A stretch of DNA of 64,000 nucleotides, from the NCBI GenBank assembly GCA_019113825.1, contig DXGR01000080.1, forward strand, positions 28,292 through 92,291, given 5' to 3'. The stretch is from Candidatus Stackebrandtia excrementipullorum (GTDB lineage Bacteria; Actinomycetota; Actinomycetes; Mycobacteriales; Micromonosporaceae). A program made the position numbers and the translations under genes. Every line of letters begins with the position of its first letter. The stretch's first letter is position 1. The notes beneath the pieces were generated by a model. It worked only from the letters and a program-made list of their open reading frames with translations. It was not told the DNA's origin and did not search any database. Of the stretch, positions 36,892-47,665 are shown one piece after another.

Positions 36892-37305
36892 TCATTCGAG
36901 CCGCCCCATGAAGGCGTCGCGTAGTACCGCCGCCTGCCACTGGTTCTTTCGATCGCGTCGTGAGTGCCACACCTCGGGCGAAGCCGCATCGAGAAACGCG
37001 CGGTATTCCTTACGGTTTTGCATATATCCGTACAGGTAGCCCACGAGCGCGAACGGCAGAGCGATCGGCACGATCAACATGGCCGACTCCAAAGCGTCGA
37101 AACAACCGACGATGATCGTTCCGAGGCTCGAGAACATCGCAATGTAGTACAACCGATAGCCCCACAGCGACCGACGAAACGGCATCTCCCGCCGGACTCG
37201 CTCAAGAGTCTCCTTCGCCTGCCTCATGTCCTGTTCGCTGGCCTCACGGTGTCCTTCATGGCCATGGGGTTCCGACGGTTCGGGTCCAGAAGGTTGTTGC
37301 GACAC
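36892..37305 (-). CDS. Small membrane protein of unknown function
   Basis: A 137-aa protein with a polar, His/Glu-rich N terminus (about 30 residues) and a helical charged segment (MRQAKETLERVRREM). Two membrane helices follow (around YYIAMFSSLGTIIVGCF and MLIVPIALPFALVGYLYGYM) and then a basic C terminus. I do not recognise the family. It sits between a GNAT gene and pyk on the same strand. Confidence 0.7.
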   Translation of the reverse strand: MSQQPSGPEPSEPHGHEGHREASEQDMRQAKETLERVRREMPFRRSLWGYRLYYIAMFSSLGTIIVGCFDALESAMLIVPIALPFALVGYLYGYMQNRKEYRAFLDAASPEVWHSRRDRKNQWQAAVLRDAFMGRLE

Positions 37306-37320
37306 CCGGCAACAGTATCG

Positions 37321-37932
37321 TTAGGCTCCCGGCCCCGTGGGAGCGGATGATCGTTCATCGGCACACCATTCGGAATGCAGCACCGACATGATGATCTGAT
37401 CAGAGAACACCCCGTTGTGGTACACGGCTTCACGACGCCGGCCCTCCACGACGAATCCGCATCTCCGGTAGGCACGTACCGCGCGGTCGTTGAAGCCCCA
37501 CACGGTCAGCTCGATGCGGTTGAGCCCCATTTCGAGAAAGCCGTACCGCAACATGACGGCCACCGCATCGGTCCCCAGTCCCCGGCCGGTGAACTCCGGC
37601 CCCACCATGACGGCCAATGTGGCAGCCCGCTCGGGGACGGTCGCACCGTACAACGTGATGTGCCCGATGAGGCGGTCGTCGACGTCGACGATGCTGAACC
37701 CGGCGGCTCCCGGAGTGGAGTTGGTGCTCCACAGGGTGAACAGTTCACGAGCTCGCCCCAGCGGCGCGGGTCGCACGGCACCTTGCTGCAACGGCATCCA
37801 CGACGGGTCCTCCCACCATGCCTCGAGGACCGCGAGATCGCTGTCGTGCAACGGACGCAATCGAACGCGGCGGCCGGTCAGCAACCCGCGGCCATACGCG
37901 ACGGCGTTGTCGGTGCTGGTCAGTCGAGACAT
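37321..37932 (-). CDS. GNAT-family N-acetyltransferase (RimJ/RimL-like)
   Basis: I use the ATG at 37932 (MSRLTSTDNAVAYG) and 203 aa; the 79 extra residues in the track ORF run back into gltD. The RimJ/RimL-type pattern is clear: TGRRVRLRPLHDSDLAVLEAWW, VMVGPEFTGRGLGTDAVAVMLRYGF (acetyl-CoA loop) and RIELTVWGFNDRAVRAYRRCGF. Members acetylate protein N termini or small amines. It begins about 20 bp after the gltD stop, so it may be the last gene of the glutamate-synthase operon. Confidence 0.87.
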   Translation of the reverse strand: MSRLTSTDNAVAYGRGLLTGRRVRLRPLHDSDLAVLEAWWEDPSWMPLQQGAVRPAPLGRARELFTLWSTNSTPGAAGFSIVDVDDRLIGHITLYGATVPERAATLAVMVGPEFTGRGLGTDAVAVMLRYGFLEMGLNRIELTVWGFNDRAVRAYRRCGFVVEGRRREAVYHNGVFSDQIIMSVLHSEWCADERSSAPTGPGA

Positions 37933-37954
37933 GTTGCCATCCTGGCACGATCGT

Positions 37955-39454
37955 TCAGTACGGCACCGCCAACGGCGCGGAGTCGAAGGCCACCGGTGAA
38001 GGCAGGTCGACCTCGCCGCCCAGGTAACGGTGAATTGCGGCCGCTGCGGATCGACCCTCGGCGATCGCCCACACGATGAGGGACGCCCCACGATGAGCGT
38101 CCCCGGCCACGAACACACCCGGCACGTCGGTTTGCCAGTCAGACCCACAACCGATGACACCACGTTCACGTGTGAGCCCGAGCTGGTGAAGCAGCGGCTG
38201 ATCCTCGGTGCCGGTGAAACCTATTGCCAGCAACACCAGATCAGCCGGTATCTCGCGTTCCGTGCCCGGAACCGGCACGATGTCGCGACGGCCATTCGAC
38301 TTGTCGACGGTCACCTCACCGATACGCATCCGGCGGACGCGTCCCTCGTCGTCTCCGACGAACTCGGCCGTCGCCACGGCAAAAACGCGTTCCCCTCCTT
38401 CTTCATGAGCCGGGTAGTTACGCAGCAGCGTGGGCCAGGTCGGCCACGGGTCCCGTCGAACATCGCGTTCGTCGGGTGGTTGCGGATACAGGTCGAGTTG
38501 TGTCACCGAAGCGGCTCCCTGCCGATGTGCCACCCCCAGGCAGTCGGCTGCGGTGTCACCACCACCGATGATGACGACGTGTCTGTCTGCCGCGTCGATC
38601 GTCGAAAAAGGTGCTCTCCCGGCTACCACCCGGTTGGCCTCCACCAGGTGTTCCATGGCGAGATGTACACCACGCAATCGGTTTCCGGGTGCGTCACTAT
38701 TCCGCCCCTCCAGGGCCCCGGTGGCCAACAGGATCGCGTCGTGGCGCGCTTGTAGGCGCTCCATGGAGATGGTGACACCGACCTCGCAGTCGGTGACAAA
38801 CGTGACGCCCTCGGCCGTCAGTTGTTCCACACGTCGGTCGACACGGTGCTTCTCGAGTTTGAAGTCGGGTATGCCGTACCGCAGCAGGCCCCCCACGGCG
38901 TCGTCACGTTCATACACGGTCACCCAGTGACCGGCACGGGCCAGCTGTTGGGCCGCGGCCAGGCCCGCGGGTCCCGAACCGACCACACCGACGCTGCGAC
39001 CGGTGGACGACGTCGCCGGTATCGGGACCACTTCCTCGTCGGCGAAAGCCCGGTCGGCGATGTCGGACTCGATCTGTTTGATGGTCACCGCACCGACGTC
39101 GGCGCCGTACTCGGCGGTTTCGGTACCGATGCTCAGGACACAGGACGCCTCACACGGGGCCGGACACAGCCGTCCGGTGAACTCCGGAAAGTTGTTGGTG
39201 GCGTGCAATTGACGGGAGGCTTCGCGCCATGCGCCTGTACGGACGAGATCGTTCCACTCAGGAATCTTATTGCCCAGTGGACAAGCTTGATGGCAGAAGG
39301 GGATACCACAGTCCATGCACCGTGACGCCTGGTCGCGCAACCGGCTCTCGTCACCGGTCTCGTAGACCTCGCGATAATCCATGAGGCGGATCGGTACGGG
39401 ACGGCGCGGTGGCAGGTCACGTCGATGGCGCAGGAAACCATTGGGGTCAGGCAC
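37955..39454 (-). CDS. gltD: Glutamate synthase small subunit (GltD)
   Basis: GltD supplies electrons from NADPH through FAD and Fe-S centres to GltB. The N-terminal cysteine clusters are [25 protein letters not shown] and CPAPCEASC. The FAD-binding [14 protein letters not shown], the NADPH-binding [13 protein letters not shown] and a C-terminal [13 protein letters not shown] are present. The start is set by an AGGAGG Shine-Dalgarno 6 bases before the GTG at 39454 (VPDPNGFL); the upstream in-frame GTG at 39469 lies on that Shine-Dalgarno. It overlaps the gltB 3' end by a few bases. Confidence 0.96.
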   Translation of the reverse strand: MPDPNGFLRHRRDLPPRRPVPIRLMDYREVYETGDESRLRDQASRCMDCGIPFCHQACPLGNKIPEWNDLVRTGAWREASRQLHATNNFPEFTGRLCPAPCEASCVLSIGTETAEYGADVGAVTIKQIESDIADRAFADEEVVPIPATSSTGRSVGVVGSGPAGLAAAQQLARAGHWVTVYERDDAVGGLLRYGIPDFKLEKHRVDRRVEQLTAEGVTFVTDCEVGVTISMERLQARHDAILLATGALEGRNSDAPGNRLRGVHLAMEHLVEANRVVAGRAPFSTIDAADRHVVIIGGGDTAADCLGVAHRQGAASVTQLDLYPQPPDERDVRRDPWPTWPTLLRNYPAHEEGGERVFAVATAEFVGDDEGRVRRMRIGEVTVDKSNGRRDIVPVPGTEREIPADLVLLAIGFTGTEDQPLLHQLGLTRERGVIGCGSDWQTDVPGVFVAGDAHRGASLIVWAIAEGRSAAAAIHRYLGGEVDLPSPVAFDSAPLAVPY

Positions 39455-42400
39455 GTTCGGCCTCCTCACGACTCTCAGCTCGGCGGCGTTCGCTCTCCGC
39501 CAGAACCCGCTTGTACTCGACGGGTATCACCTTGGTAAACCCGGCGGCGGCGCGCGGCCAATCCGCCAGCAAACGCGCCGCAGTGGGCGAGCCCGTGTGG
39601 CGCCGGTGCGCCGTCAACAAATCAGCCACGACGGCGATGTCGCTGGCGCTCATGGGGTCAAGGTCAACGAGTTCCCCGTTGACCCGCATCGGATCGAGAC
39701 GGTGAACGTAAGCGACTCCCCCGGACATCCCGGCGGCGAAGTTGCGGCCGGTCTTACCGATCACGACGACCGTCCCGCCGGTCATGTACTCACAACCGTG
39801 ATCACCGACGCCTTCAACAACCGCTTGGGCACCGGAGTTTCTCACCGCGAAGCGTTCACCGGTCTGACCGCTGCAATACAGTTCGCCGGAGGTGGCACCG
39901 TACAGCACGGTGTTTCCGGCGATGATGTTGTCGCAGGCGGCAAATGGTGCCGAGGCATCGGGACGGAGGATGAGACGGCCGCCCGACAACCCTTTACCGA
40001 CATAGTCGTTGGCGTCACCGGCGAGCCGGATCGTGACTCCCGCCGGAAGAAACGCGCCCAGCGATTGCCCGGCGGTCCCGGTCAGGTTGATCGAGATCGT
40101 GTCGTCGGGAAGCCCCTGAGGATGCAACCTCGTTACCTCGGCACCCAGCAACGTTCCCACCGACCTATCGGTGTTGCTCACGGCGACGTCGATCGAAACG
40201 AGGTCTCCGGACTCGATCGACGAACGGGCACGTTCCCTCAGTTGCCATCCCAGAGTCGTCTCGACGCCGTGCTGCTGTTCCCGCAGTCGCCGACGAGGGG
40301 CGTCGGGATCGGGAACCGCCAATAGTGGAGAGACGTCGATCCGTGCGCTTTTCCCCGCGGCGAGGTCACTGCGAGTACGCAGGAATTCCACCCGACCGAT
40401 CGCTTCGTCCAGTGACCGCAGTCCAAGCTGAGCAAGTAGCTCGCGTACCTCCTCGGCAATGTAACGGAAGAAGTTCTCGACAAACTCGGGTTTACCCGTG
40501 AATCGCTCCCGAAGCTTCGGGTTTTGAGTCGCAACGCCGACCGGACACGTGTCGAGGTGACACACCCGCATCATGACGCAACCGGACACGATGAGAGGCG
40601 CGGTGGCGAACCCGTACTCCTCGGCGCCCAGCAACGCCGCGACGACCACGTCTCTCCCGGTCTTCATGGCTCCGTCGACCTGAACGGACACCCGGTCACG
40701 AAGACCGTTCTTGATGAGTGTCTGTTGGGTCTCGGCCAGCCCGATCTCCCACGGTGCCCCGGCATGTTTGACCGAGTTCGCAGGTGCCGCGCCGGTGCCT
40801 CCGTCGTGACCGGAGATGAGAACAGCATCGGCGTGGGCTTTGGCGACCCCCGCCGCCACGGTTCCGACACCGACCTCGGAGACCAATTTAACGTGAATGC
40901 GTGCCCGATCATTGGCGTGTTTGAGGTCGAAGATGAGCTGCGCAAGGTCTTCGATCGAATAGATGTCGTGATGCGGGGGAGGCGATATGAGCCCCACCCC
41001 GGCGGTAGCGTGCCGAGTTTCGGCGATCCACGGATACACCTTGTTTCCGGGCAGCTGGCCGCCTTCTCCGGGTTTCGCGCCCTGCGCCATTTTGATCTGA
41101 ATGTCGTCGGCGCTGGTCAGATAGCGGCTGGTGACGCCGAAACGTCCGGACGCGACCTGTTTCACGGCGCTACGCCGCAACGGATCGTCCAACCGGTCTT
41201 CGGCTTCGCCGCCCTCGCCACTGTTCGATTTGCCGCCCAGTCGGTTCATGGCGACGGCAAGGGTCTCATGCGCTTCGGCGGACAACGCACCGTAGGACAT
41301 CGCGCCCGTGGAGAACCGAGCCAGGATCGCTTCGGCCGGTTCCACCTCGTCGAGAGGAACAGGTGAGGCGTTCGAGTGCAGTTCCAGAAGCCCTCGTAGA
41401 GCACCGCCTTCTGCTGTCGCGGTGTCGACGGTTCGGCTGTACTTTTTGAACACCTCGTATTGGCCGCTGCGGGTGGAATGTTGCAGCAGAAAAACCGTCT
41501 CGGGGTTGAACAGGTGTATCTCCCCGCCTCGGCGCCACTGGTAGTCGCCCCCCACGTCGAGCAGTTTCCTCTGCGCGGTCGCCGATTCGTACGCGTCCCG
41601 GTGGCGTTTGGCAATGTCGGCGGCGATCTCCGGCAATGCGGCTCCACCGATGCGTGAGTCCGTTCCGGTGAAGTAACGCTCCACAAAGCGCGCGTTGAGT
41701 CCGATGGCTTCGAACACCTGCGCACCGCAGTACGACGACACCGTCGAAATGCCCATTTTCGACATGATCTTCAGTACGCCGTTGCACATGGCCGTCACAT
41801 AGTTGGCGACAGCCTGCTCGGGGTCGAGCTCGATGACTCCCCGACGCACCAGGTGCTCTATCGACTCGAACGCCAGATAGGGGTTCACGGCCGCAGCCCC
41901 ATACCCCAACAGCACTGCGGCGTGGTGGACCGTACGGCAGTCACCCGATTCAACGATCAATGCGATTTGTGTCCGCGTCTGTTCCCGAATGAGATGCTGA
42001 TGAACCGCGGCGGTCAGGAGTAGAGAGGGAATGGGCGCCAAGTCGGCCGTGGAGTCCCGGTCGGACAACACGAGGATACGGACCCCGTCCTCAATGGCTT
42101 CGGAAACGTGGCGGCAGATCTCCACCAACCGGGACTTGATGCCCTCCGCTCCGCGCCTCGCCTTGTACAGACCCGAGACCCGGACCGCTTTGAAACCGGG
42201 CATGTCACCGTCGGCGTCGATCGAGAGGATCTTGGCCAGTTCGTCGTTGTCGATGATCGGACGTGGCAGTTCGATCTGGCGGCATGAAGCGGCCGAAGCC
42301 TCCAGCAGGTTGTGTTCGGGGCCGATTGTCACCCCCAACGACGTGACCATCTCCTCGCGGATGGCGTCCAACGGCGGGTTGGTGACCTGGGCGAACAACT

Positions 42401-43961
42401 GTGTGAAGTAGTCGTACAGGAGACGCGGGCGCTGAGATAGACCCGCTATCGGAGTGTCGGTACCCATCGACACCACGGGTTCGGCGGACTGCTTCGCCAT
42501 CGGGGCAAGAAGCAGTCGCAACTCCTCCTCGGTATAACCGAAGGTGATTTGGCGGCGGCGCACACTGTCATGCGTGTAAACCGTGCTTTCACGGGCGGGC
42601 AACGCGTCCAAACCGATCAGCCCGGCGTGGGTCCAGTCACCGTAAGGGTGTTCGGCGGCGAGCTCGTCCTTGATCTCGTCGTCACCGATGATCCGGCCGG
42701 CCTCGGTGTCGACCAGGAACATCCGACCGGGGGTCAGACGGCCTTTCTCCACCACGGTCGCGGGGTCGAGGTCGACGACCCCGGCCTCGCTGGAAAGAAT
42801 CACCAGGTTGTCACGAGTGCGCCACCAACGCGCCGGCCGCAACCCGTTCCGGTCCAAAACAGCACCGATCGACGTGCCGTCGGTGAATGCGACGCATGCG
42901 GGGCCGTCCCACGGTTCCATGAGCGATGCATTGAACCGGTAGAACTCCCGCCGCTTCGGGTCCATCGTCGGGTTCGACTCCCAGGCTTCGGGAATCATCA
43001 TGAGCATGGCGTGCGGCAGCGACCGCCCACCCAGATGCAACAGCTCGACGACTTCGTCGAAGTTCATCGAGTCGCTGGCCCCGGGTGTACAGATCGGGTA
43101 AAGCCTGCGCAGTCGGCCCGGGAGCGCCGAGGTCGCCAACTGTGCCTGGCGCGCGGTCATCCAGTTGCGATTGCCGCGAATGGTGTTGATCTCACCGTTG
43201 TGCGCGACCATTCGGTACGGGTGCGCCAGCGGCCAGGAGGGGAACGTGTTGGTGGAGAAACGGCTGTGCACCAGCGCCAACGCCGATACCACACGGTCGT
43301 CGGTCAAGTCGGTGTAGAACCGGCCCACCTGGTCGGGCGTGAGCATTCCCTTGTACACGATGGTCCGCGACGACAACGTGATCAACGCCGCCGAAGTATC
43401 TCTTTCACGCAGCTCGCGTTCCGCCTGCTTGCGGACGGCGAACGCCAAACGGTCCAGTTCCAACCCCGAGGCTCCCGACTCCGCGGCCAGGAACACCTGA
43501 CGGACCCTCGGCATCACCCTCCGAGCAGTGTGACCAAGACAATCGGGGTCGGCCGGGACCTCGCGCCACCCCAGAACCGTGACCTGTTCGGCCAACGCAT
43601 ATTTGTCGACGGTGCGCCGTACCAGCGCCTCGTTCTCCTCGTCGCAGAACACCAGGCCGGTGGCGTAGTCGCCTGCGGCGGGCAGATCGAATTCGACGAC
43701 GTCACGATAGAAGGCGTCGGGGATCTGCAACATGATCCCGGCTCCGTCCCCGGTATCGGGATCGGCGCCCCGCGCCCCACGGTGATCCATGCGACACAGA
43801 GCCGCCAGACCGTTGGAGACGATGTCATGAGTACGGCGACCGGATGCGTCGACCAAAAACGCGACGCCACACGCGTCATGTTCGTGGTGGGATCGGTAGA
43901 GGCCGGTCGCATCACCGTGGTTGGGCGCGAGTCGCAGGAATGGCACGCTGCGGGCCTCCAT
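39447..43961 (-). CDS. gltB: Glutamate synthase large subunit (GltB)
   Basis: GltB transfers the amide nitrogen of glutamine to 2-oxoglutarate, giving two glutamates. From the ATG at 43961 ([11 protein letters not shown]) the product is 1504 aa, a normal size. The class II amidotransferase nucleophile is the Cys of [10 protein letters not shown], preceded by a short propeptide of about 25-30 residues that is probably removed. The central FMN domain has [11 protein letters not shown] and HDGGTGAAP. The 3Fe-4S ligands are in [19 protein letters not shown], and the C-terminal GXGXG beta-helix is present. It is followed by gltD. Confidence 0.97.
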   Translation of the reverse strand: MEARSVPFLRLAPNHGDATGLYRSHHEHDACGVAFLVDASGRRTHDIVSNGLAALCRMDHRGARGADPDTGDGAGIMLQIPDAFYRDVVEFDLPAAGDYATGLVFCDEENEALVRRTVDKYALAEQVTVLGWREVPADPDCLGHTARRVMPRVRQVFLAAESGASGLELDRLAFAVRKQAERELRERDTSAALITLSSRTIVYKGMLTPDQVGRFYTDLTDDRVVSALALVHSRFSTNTFPSWPLAHPYRMVAHNGEINTIRGNRNWMTARQAQLATSALPGRLRRLYPICTPGASDSMNFDEVVELLHLGGRSLPHAMLMMIPEAWESNPTMDPKRREFYRFNASLMEPWDGPACVAFTDGTSIGAVLDRNGLRPARWWRTRDNLVILSSEAGVVDLDPATVVEKGRLTPGRMFLVDTEAGRIIGDDEIKDELAAEHPYGDWTHAGLIGLDALPARESTVYTHDSVRRRQITFGYTEEELRLLLAPMAKQSAEPVVSMGTDTPIAGLSQRPRLLYDYFTQLFAQVTNPPLDAIREEMVTSLGVTIGPEHNLLEASAASCRQIELPRPIIDNDELAKILSIDADGDMPGFKAVRVSGLYKARRGAEGIKSRLVEICRHVSEAIEDGVRILVLSDRDSTADLAPIPSLLLTAAVHQHLIREQTRTQIALIVESGDCRTVHHAAVLLGYGAAAVNPYLAFESIEHLVRRGVIELDPEQAVANYVTAMCNGVLKIMSKMGISTVSSYCGAQVFEAIGLNARFVERYFTGTDSRIGGAALPEIAADIAKRHRDAYESATAQRKLLDVGGDYQWRRGGEIHLFNPETVFLLQHSTRSGQYEVFKKYSRTVDTATAEGGALRGLLELHSNASPVPLDEVEPAEAILARFSTGAMSYGALSAEAHETLAVAMNRLGGKSNSGEGGEAEDRLDDPLRRSAVKQVASGRFGVTSRYLTSADDIQIKMAQGAKPGEGGQLPGNKVYPWIAETRHATAGVGLISPPPHHDIYSIEDLAQLIFDLKHANDRARIHVKLVSEVGVGTVAAGVAKAHADAVLISGHDGGTGAAPANSVKHAGAPWEIGLAETQQTLIKNGLRDRVSVQVDGAMKTGRDVVVAALLGAEEYGFATAPLIVSGCVMMRVCHLDTCPVGVATQNPKLRERFTGKPEFVENFFRYIAEEVRELLAQLGLRSLDEAIGRVEFLRTRSDLAAGKSARIDVSPLLAVPDPDAPRRRLREQQHGVETTLGWQLRERARSSIESGDLVSIDVAVSNTDRSVGTLLGAEVTRLHPQGLPDDTISINLTGTAGQSLGAFLPAGVTIRLAGDANDYVGKGLSGGRLILRPDASAPFAACDNIIAGNTVLYGATSGELYCSGQTGERFAVRNSGAQAVVEGVGDHGCEYMTGGTVVVIGKTGRNFAAGMSGGVAYVHRLDPMRVNGELVDLDPMSASDIAVVADLLTAHRRHTGSPTAARLLADWPRAAAGFTKVIPVEYKRVLAESERRRAESREEAERA

Positions 43962-44218
43962 TCGTCGTCGGGTGCTGCCTTCGGAGGGGCGGTGGGAACA
44001 AGCACCGGGGATGTACGTGAAGGAAGGGACGACGTCGGCCCGTGGTCGTGCCAGTGTATGCGACAAGATCGTCGTCTTGAAGCCCCATCCCGTGATCTGG
44101 TCGTGACCGGTCCGATCCCTGCGGATGAGCATGGCGACCAGCGGTTATTGTTCCCTGGTCTGCGTATCCATTCTCTCGACGCACACGCCCTCCTACACAC
44201 GTTTCGGAGACGTAACCC

Positions 44219-45085
44219 ATGACACAGCCACCGCCCTATCAGGGTGGCTACCCCGCCCAGGAACCCCCGCAACAGCCTGGTTACGGTCAGCAACCGCCCC
44301 CATCGCAGCCCGTACCGGGCCAACCCCAACCGCCCGCACAAGGCAACGTCCCCCCGCCACCCGGCTACGGCCAGCAACCTCCGCCCAGTGGTTTCCCACC
44401 GCCGGGCGCGCCGGGTACACCCCCTCCAAGCGGGTTCGGCCAAACGGCCAAGAACGCTGGTAAGGGGCTGGCCCTACGCCTGGCACTCATCGTCGGAATT
44501 CTTGCACTCCTGGGCGGCGGAGCTTGGGTGTTCAACGTCCTGTCCGGTGACACGTCGGTTTCCGGCGTGGGCGACTGCACAAACAAGTCCGCCAACCGCG
44601 ACGACGATGCCAGCGACATCAAAACAGTCGACTGCGAATCGCCGGACGCATACTTCACGATCGTCGCCCGCGAGGACGATCCCTCCAGCAACGACCACGA
44701 GGCCGTGGCCGAACAGGCCTGCGCCGGGACCGACGCCGCAGAGTACGTCTACTCCGAGCGCGGCACACAGCTTGAGTGGATCATCTGCCTGGACCCCATA
44801 AACATCGACACCCCCAAGTGGGGCGAGCTGCCGCAGCCGGGCGACTGTCTCAGTGACTCCGGTGAGTATCCGATGCAGCTGTTCGACTGCGGCGACCCGT
44901 CGGCCACCGACGAGATCGTCACCGTTGCCGAGGAACTCTCAGGTCTGGTCGCGACTCAAGAGGCTCTTGACCAGGAGGCTCTGAAGGCATGCGGCGAGAC
45001 CGGTTGGGAGTACTACTACTCGAACCTCCAAAACTTCGGTGAGGAACTCGAGTGGATCCTGTGCACCAAGACCCCCGGGGCTTGA
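44219..45085 (+). CDS. Pro-rich membrane-anchored protein with duplicated LppU-like extracellular domain
   Basis: A 288-aa protein. Residues 1-75 are Pro/Gln/Gly-rich (PPPYQGGYPAQEP, PGYGQQPPPS repeats) and probably cytoplasmic. One membrane segment (LALIVGILALLGGGAWVF) follows. The outer part contains two similar domains, each with a GDC...C...EWI.C cysteine pattern: GVGDCTNKS...VDCESPDA...LEWIICLDP, and PQPGDCLSD...FDCGDPSA...LEWILCTKT. These resemble the LppU/SCO3897-type domains of actinobacteria. Function is unknown. It is divergent from gltB and ends at a strong terminator. Confidence 0.78.
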   Translation: MTQPPPYQGGYPAQEPPQQPGYGQQPPPSQPVPGQPQPPAQGNVPPPPGYGQQPPPSGFPPPGAPGTPPPSGFGQTAKNAGKGLALRLALIVGILALLGGGAWVFNVLSGDTSVSGVGDCTNKSANRDDDASDIKTVDCESPDAYFTIVAREDDPSSNDHEAVAEQACAGTDAAEYVYSERGTQLEWIICLDPINIDTPKWGELPQPGDCLSDSGEYPMQLFDCGDPSATDEIVTVAEELSGLVATQEALDQEALKACGETGWEYYYSNLQNFGEELEWILCTKTPGA

Positions 45086-45097
45086 TCCACGGGGCCA

Positions 45098-45149
45098 CAT
45101 AACGACGGCGGTTCGGTATGCATCGGTATATCGAACCGCCGTCGTTATG
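45098..45149 (+). terminator. Intrinsic terminator after the Pro-rich membrane protein
   Basis: CATAACGACGGCGGTTCG and CGAACCGCCGTCGTTATG pair perfectly over 18 bp with a 16-nt loop, 12 bp after the stop. Confidence 0.85.
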
Positions 45150-45640
45150 TTCCGGATCGTGACGGCCCGCACCGATCCCGGTCGGGTAACCGAATCTTCG
45201 ACTCAACATGCTTTTACCCACGGCTTGTGCTCGAAAAGCGTCGTTTCGTGTCAACCGCACACGAACCGATGGGAATGGCGTCGGTCCAGGATTCTCCAGC
45301 AGTCGCACGCACGATCGCCATTGGAAAACACCGAGCCCGCGTCCCGAACCCGGCCAAGGAAGGAAATCGCCGGCCTGCCTACCGAAAGCAGACCTCCGTA
45401 TACTGCGGACGTCGCGCCGGCGGTGCTGAAACGCCGCTACAGCAAACTGGGCAAGAACGGCCGGTTTGCCCAAGGTGACCACCGCGACGTCGACTTCGTG
45501 AAGAACACTACGGTGAAAAGTTGGGCAACGAAAGGCAGGACCACGGCGCCTCCTCCGATGGCGAACGGCGACCACGACTTCTCACACTGGTGGGACGCTT
45601 TCCGTTACGGAACATGTCGGTGCCGGTTGTGGCGATCGGT
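45150..45640. other. Gap of about 490 bp with no confident gene
   Basis: Base composition is less GC-rich than its neighbours in places. Three plus-strand ORFs overlap here, none with a recognisable product or a good Shine-Dalgarno. A small inverted repeat (TGGGCAA...TTGCCCA, about 45448-45473) is present. It could be the remnant of a lost gene or a regulatory spacer. Confidence 0.5.
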
Positions 45641-45655
45641 CCGCCCTTCGGGCGG
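45641..45655 (-). terminator. Hairpin after the unknown gene at 45658
   Basis: CCGCCC/GGGCGG with a 3-nt loop lies directly after the minus-strand stop codon. The stem is short and no U-tract follows, so termination is uncertain. Confidence 0.4.
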
Positions 45656-45657
45656 TG

Positions 45658-46146
45658 TCAGGCGTCCTCGTACTCCTCGAACCAGCCGAAGTCAGGATTC
45701 GGTGTCTCACCGTTCTCCCACTGTTGCGCCAGGTGTTGCGCCTCCTCGGTGTATTCGTTGACCTTCTCCCGCATCACGGGGTGCCGCGCGGCCACGAAAC
45801 GGATCGTCAGCAATTGGGTTCGGTACAGCTCGATTTTTTCCAAGCCGTCGAGGAGGTGATGCTCTCCCAACATGCCCCGCACGTTGTGTTCAACGACCCG
45901 AGTCTCCATAGGAGGGTCCAAATCGGGATGAGCCTCGACCATCTGTTGGCTGAACTTATCGATGGCGTCGTCTTCGCGGTCGTAAGCGAATTCGAGAATC
46001 ACAGCACCGTAGAAGGCCGCCGAAAGGAAGTTGTTGAACTGGTCCACCTCGTCGTCTTTGATCTCACGAAGAAAGATCTTCACGTCGTGGTGTCGTCCCA
46101 GTACGGCGGCACGAACCGTCCGACGAAACAAATGGTAGTTGGCCAT
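45658..46146 (-). CDS. Conserved-looking soluble protein of unknown function
   Basis: A 162-aa predicted mostly helical, acidic protein (MANYHLFRRTVRAAVLGRH at the start, ending NPDFGWFEEYEDA). I prefer the second ATG, at 46146; the track start is one codon upstream. No signal peptide, membrane segment or catalytic motif is visible. It has good codon composition for this genome, which supports a real gene. It lies downstream of hisS on the same strand. Confidence 0.7.
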   Translation of the reverse strand: MANYHLFRRTVRAAVLGRHHDVKIFLREIKDDEVDQFNNFLSAAFYGAVILEFAYDREDDAIDKFSQQMVEAHPDLDPPMETRVVEHNVRGMLGEHHLLDGLEKIELYRTQLLTIRFVAARHPVMREKVNEYTEEAQHLAQQWENGETPNPDFGWFEEYEDA

Positions 46147-46275
46147 CACGAAATGCCCTTCGTTACTCGAATCTCACTTCCGTGCCCGGACAACCGGACG
46201 TATCGACGGCGAGGCACTCACGGTCGGCCGTGGACCGTCTCGCCGCGTCAAGTTTGGCATGGTGCCACCACTGCG

Positions 46276-47598
46276 TCAGTCTCGCCGGAGGATCCCCGGC
46301 CGCAGGTCTTCCCGGGGCGGAGCCCAGGTGTGCACGTCGGCGGCGGACTGTTCACCGCTGCGAATGTCGCGAACCTCACCGGAATCGGGGAACCACACGT
46401 ACGGAATGCCCCGTCGTTGTGCGAACCGGATCTGTTTCCCATACTTCTGTGCCGCAGGCGCAACCTCACACGCGATACCGCGTCCACGCAAAGTAGCCGC
46501 GATCCGATCGCAGTCCCGCCGCGACTCGGCGTCGGGCAGCGCGACCAGAACACATGTGGGAACGTCCCGCGTCGCAGCCAACACGTTGCGGTTCAACAAC
46601 GGGATGATCATCCGTGATACACCGATCGACAATCCGACGCCCGGGTAACGGTTCTTGCCGTCGGTGGCCAGATTGTCGTAGCGCCCACCCGAGCACACCG
46701 ATCCCAGCGATTCGTAACCGGACATGAACGTTTCATACACGGTTCCGGTGTAGTAGTCGAGGCCTCTGGCAATGCTCAGGTCGGCCACCACCAGGCCGGG
46801 GTCCTGCTCCGCAGCCGCACCGACCACGGCCGCCAGCTCCTCCAAGCCCTCCTCGAGCATGGGGTCGGTCACCTTCAGCCTACGTACCCGATCGACGAAC
46901 GACTCGTCGGTGCTGTTGATCTGCGCCAGCTCCAAACACAGGCGGATCTGATCGGCCGTGGCCCCCAACGTCTCCTCGAGCAGCCCGGCGACGCCGTCGG
47001 GTCCGATCTTGTCGAGTTTGTCGATGATGCGAATCGCGGCCATCGGGTCATCGATGCCCACACCGCGGTAGAAGCCCTGCGACAGCTTGCGGTTGTTGAC
47101 GTGCATCGTCATCCGAGGAAGCGGCAGCGGCTTCAGAGCATCCGAAATGACCTGCGGCAGTTCAACCTCGTAGTGACTCGAGAGGTCGTCACGGTCAACG
47201 ATGTCGATGTCGGCCTGCCAGAATTCCCGGTAACGGCCCTCCTGGGGCCTTTCTCCACGCCAGCACGGTTGTATCTGGTAACGCTTGAACGGGAATTGGA
47301 GCTTCCCGGCGTTTTCAAGCACATATCTGGCCAGCGGAACCGTCAGGTCGAAGTGGAGCCCCAGCCCGGAATCGGTGGAATCGGCCTCTTCAGCCTGAAG
47401 GCGCCTCAGAACGTACACCTCTTTCGAGGTTTCGCCTTTACGCAACAGCTGTTCAAGAGGTTCCACCGCGCGAGTGCTGATCGAGCCGTACCCGTGAAGC
47501 TCGAAGGCGCGGGAAAGCTGTTCGACGACTCGTTGTTCGACGATGCGGGGCCCGGGCAGCAGCTCGGGGAAACCGGACAGGGCGGCAGGACGATTCAT
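46276..47598 (-). CDS. hisS: Histidyl-tRNA synthetase (HisS)
   Basis: HisRS charges tRNA-His. The 440-aa protein has motif 2 with the HisRS-specific CWRGERPQEGRYREFWQADIDI. The histidine-binding HisA motif is ARGLDYYTGTVYE, motif 3 is VGLSIGVSRMI, and the anticodon-binding domain begins near VPTCVLVALPDAE. N-terminal motif 1 is around ELLPGPRIVEQRVVEQLSRAF. The order hisS, MBL hydrolase, cyclophilin, rel is common in actinobacteria. Confidence 0.96.
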   Translation of the reverse strand: MNRPAALSGFPELLPGPRIVEQRVVEQLSRAFELHGYGSISTRAVEPLEQLLRKGETSKEVYVLRRLQAEEADSTDSGLGLHFDLTVPLARYVLENAGKLQFPFKRYQIQPCWRGERPQEGRYREFWQADIDIVDRDDLSSHYEVELPQVISDALKPLPLPRMTMHVNNRKLSQGFYRGVGIDDPMAAIRIIDKLDKIGPDGVAGLLEETLGATADQIRLCLELAQINSTDESFVDRVRRLKVTDPMLEEGLEELAAVVGAAAEQDPGLVVADLSIARGLDYYTGTVYETFMSGYESLGSVCSGGRYDNLATDGKNRYPGVGLSIGVSRMIIPLLNRNVLAATRDVPTCVLVALPDAESRRDCDRIAATLRGRGIACEVAPAAQKYGKQIRFAQRRGIPYVWFPDSGEVRDIRSGEQSAADVHTWAPPREDLRPGILRRD

Positions 47599-47665
47599 GT
47601 GTGAGTGCTCCTGGGTAAAAACTACGACGGTCGACGGGAGTGCGCTCGGCGCCGTGCCCGCGGCC

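Noticed and set aside
43962-44218. Riboswitch or T-box before gltB
   Set aside because: I saw no conserved T-box or glutamine-riboswitch core in the divergent gap.
42549-44222. 557-aa plus-strand ORF opposite gltB
   Set aside because: Shadow of gltB; it ends in its upstream region and has no family features.
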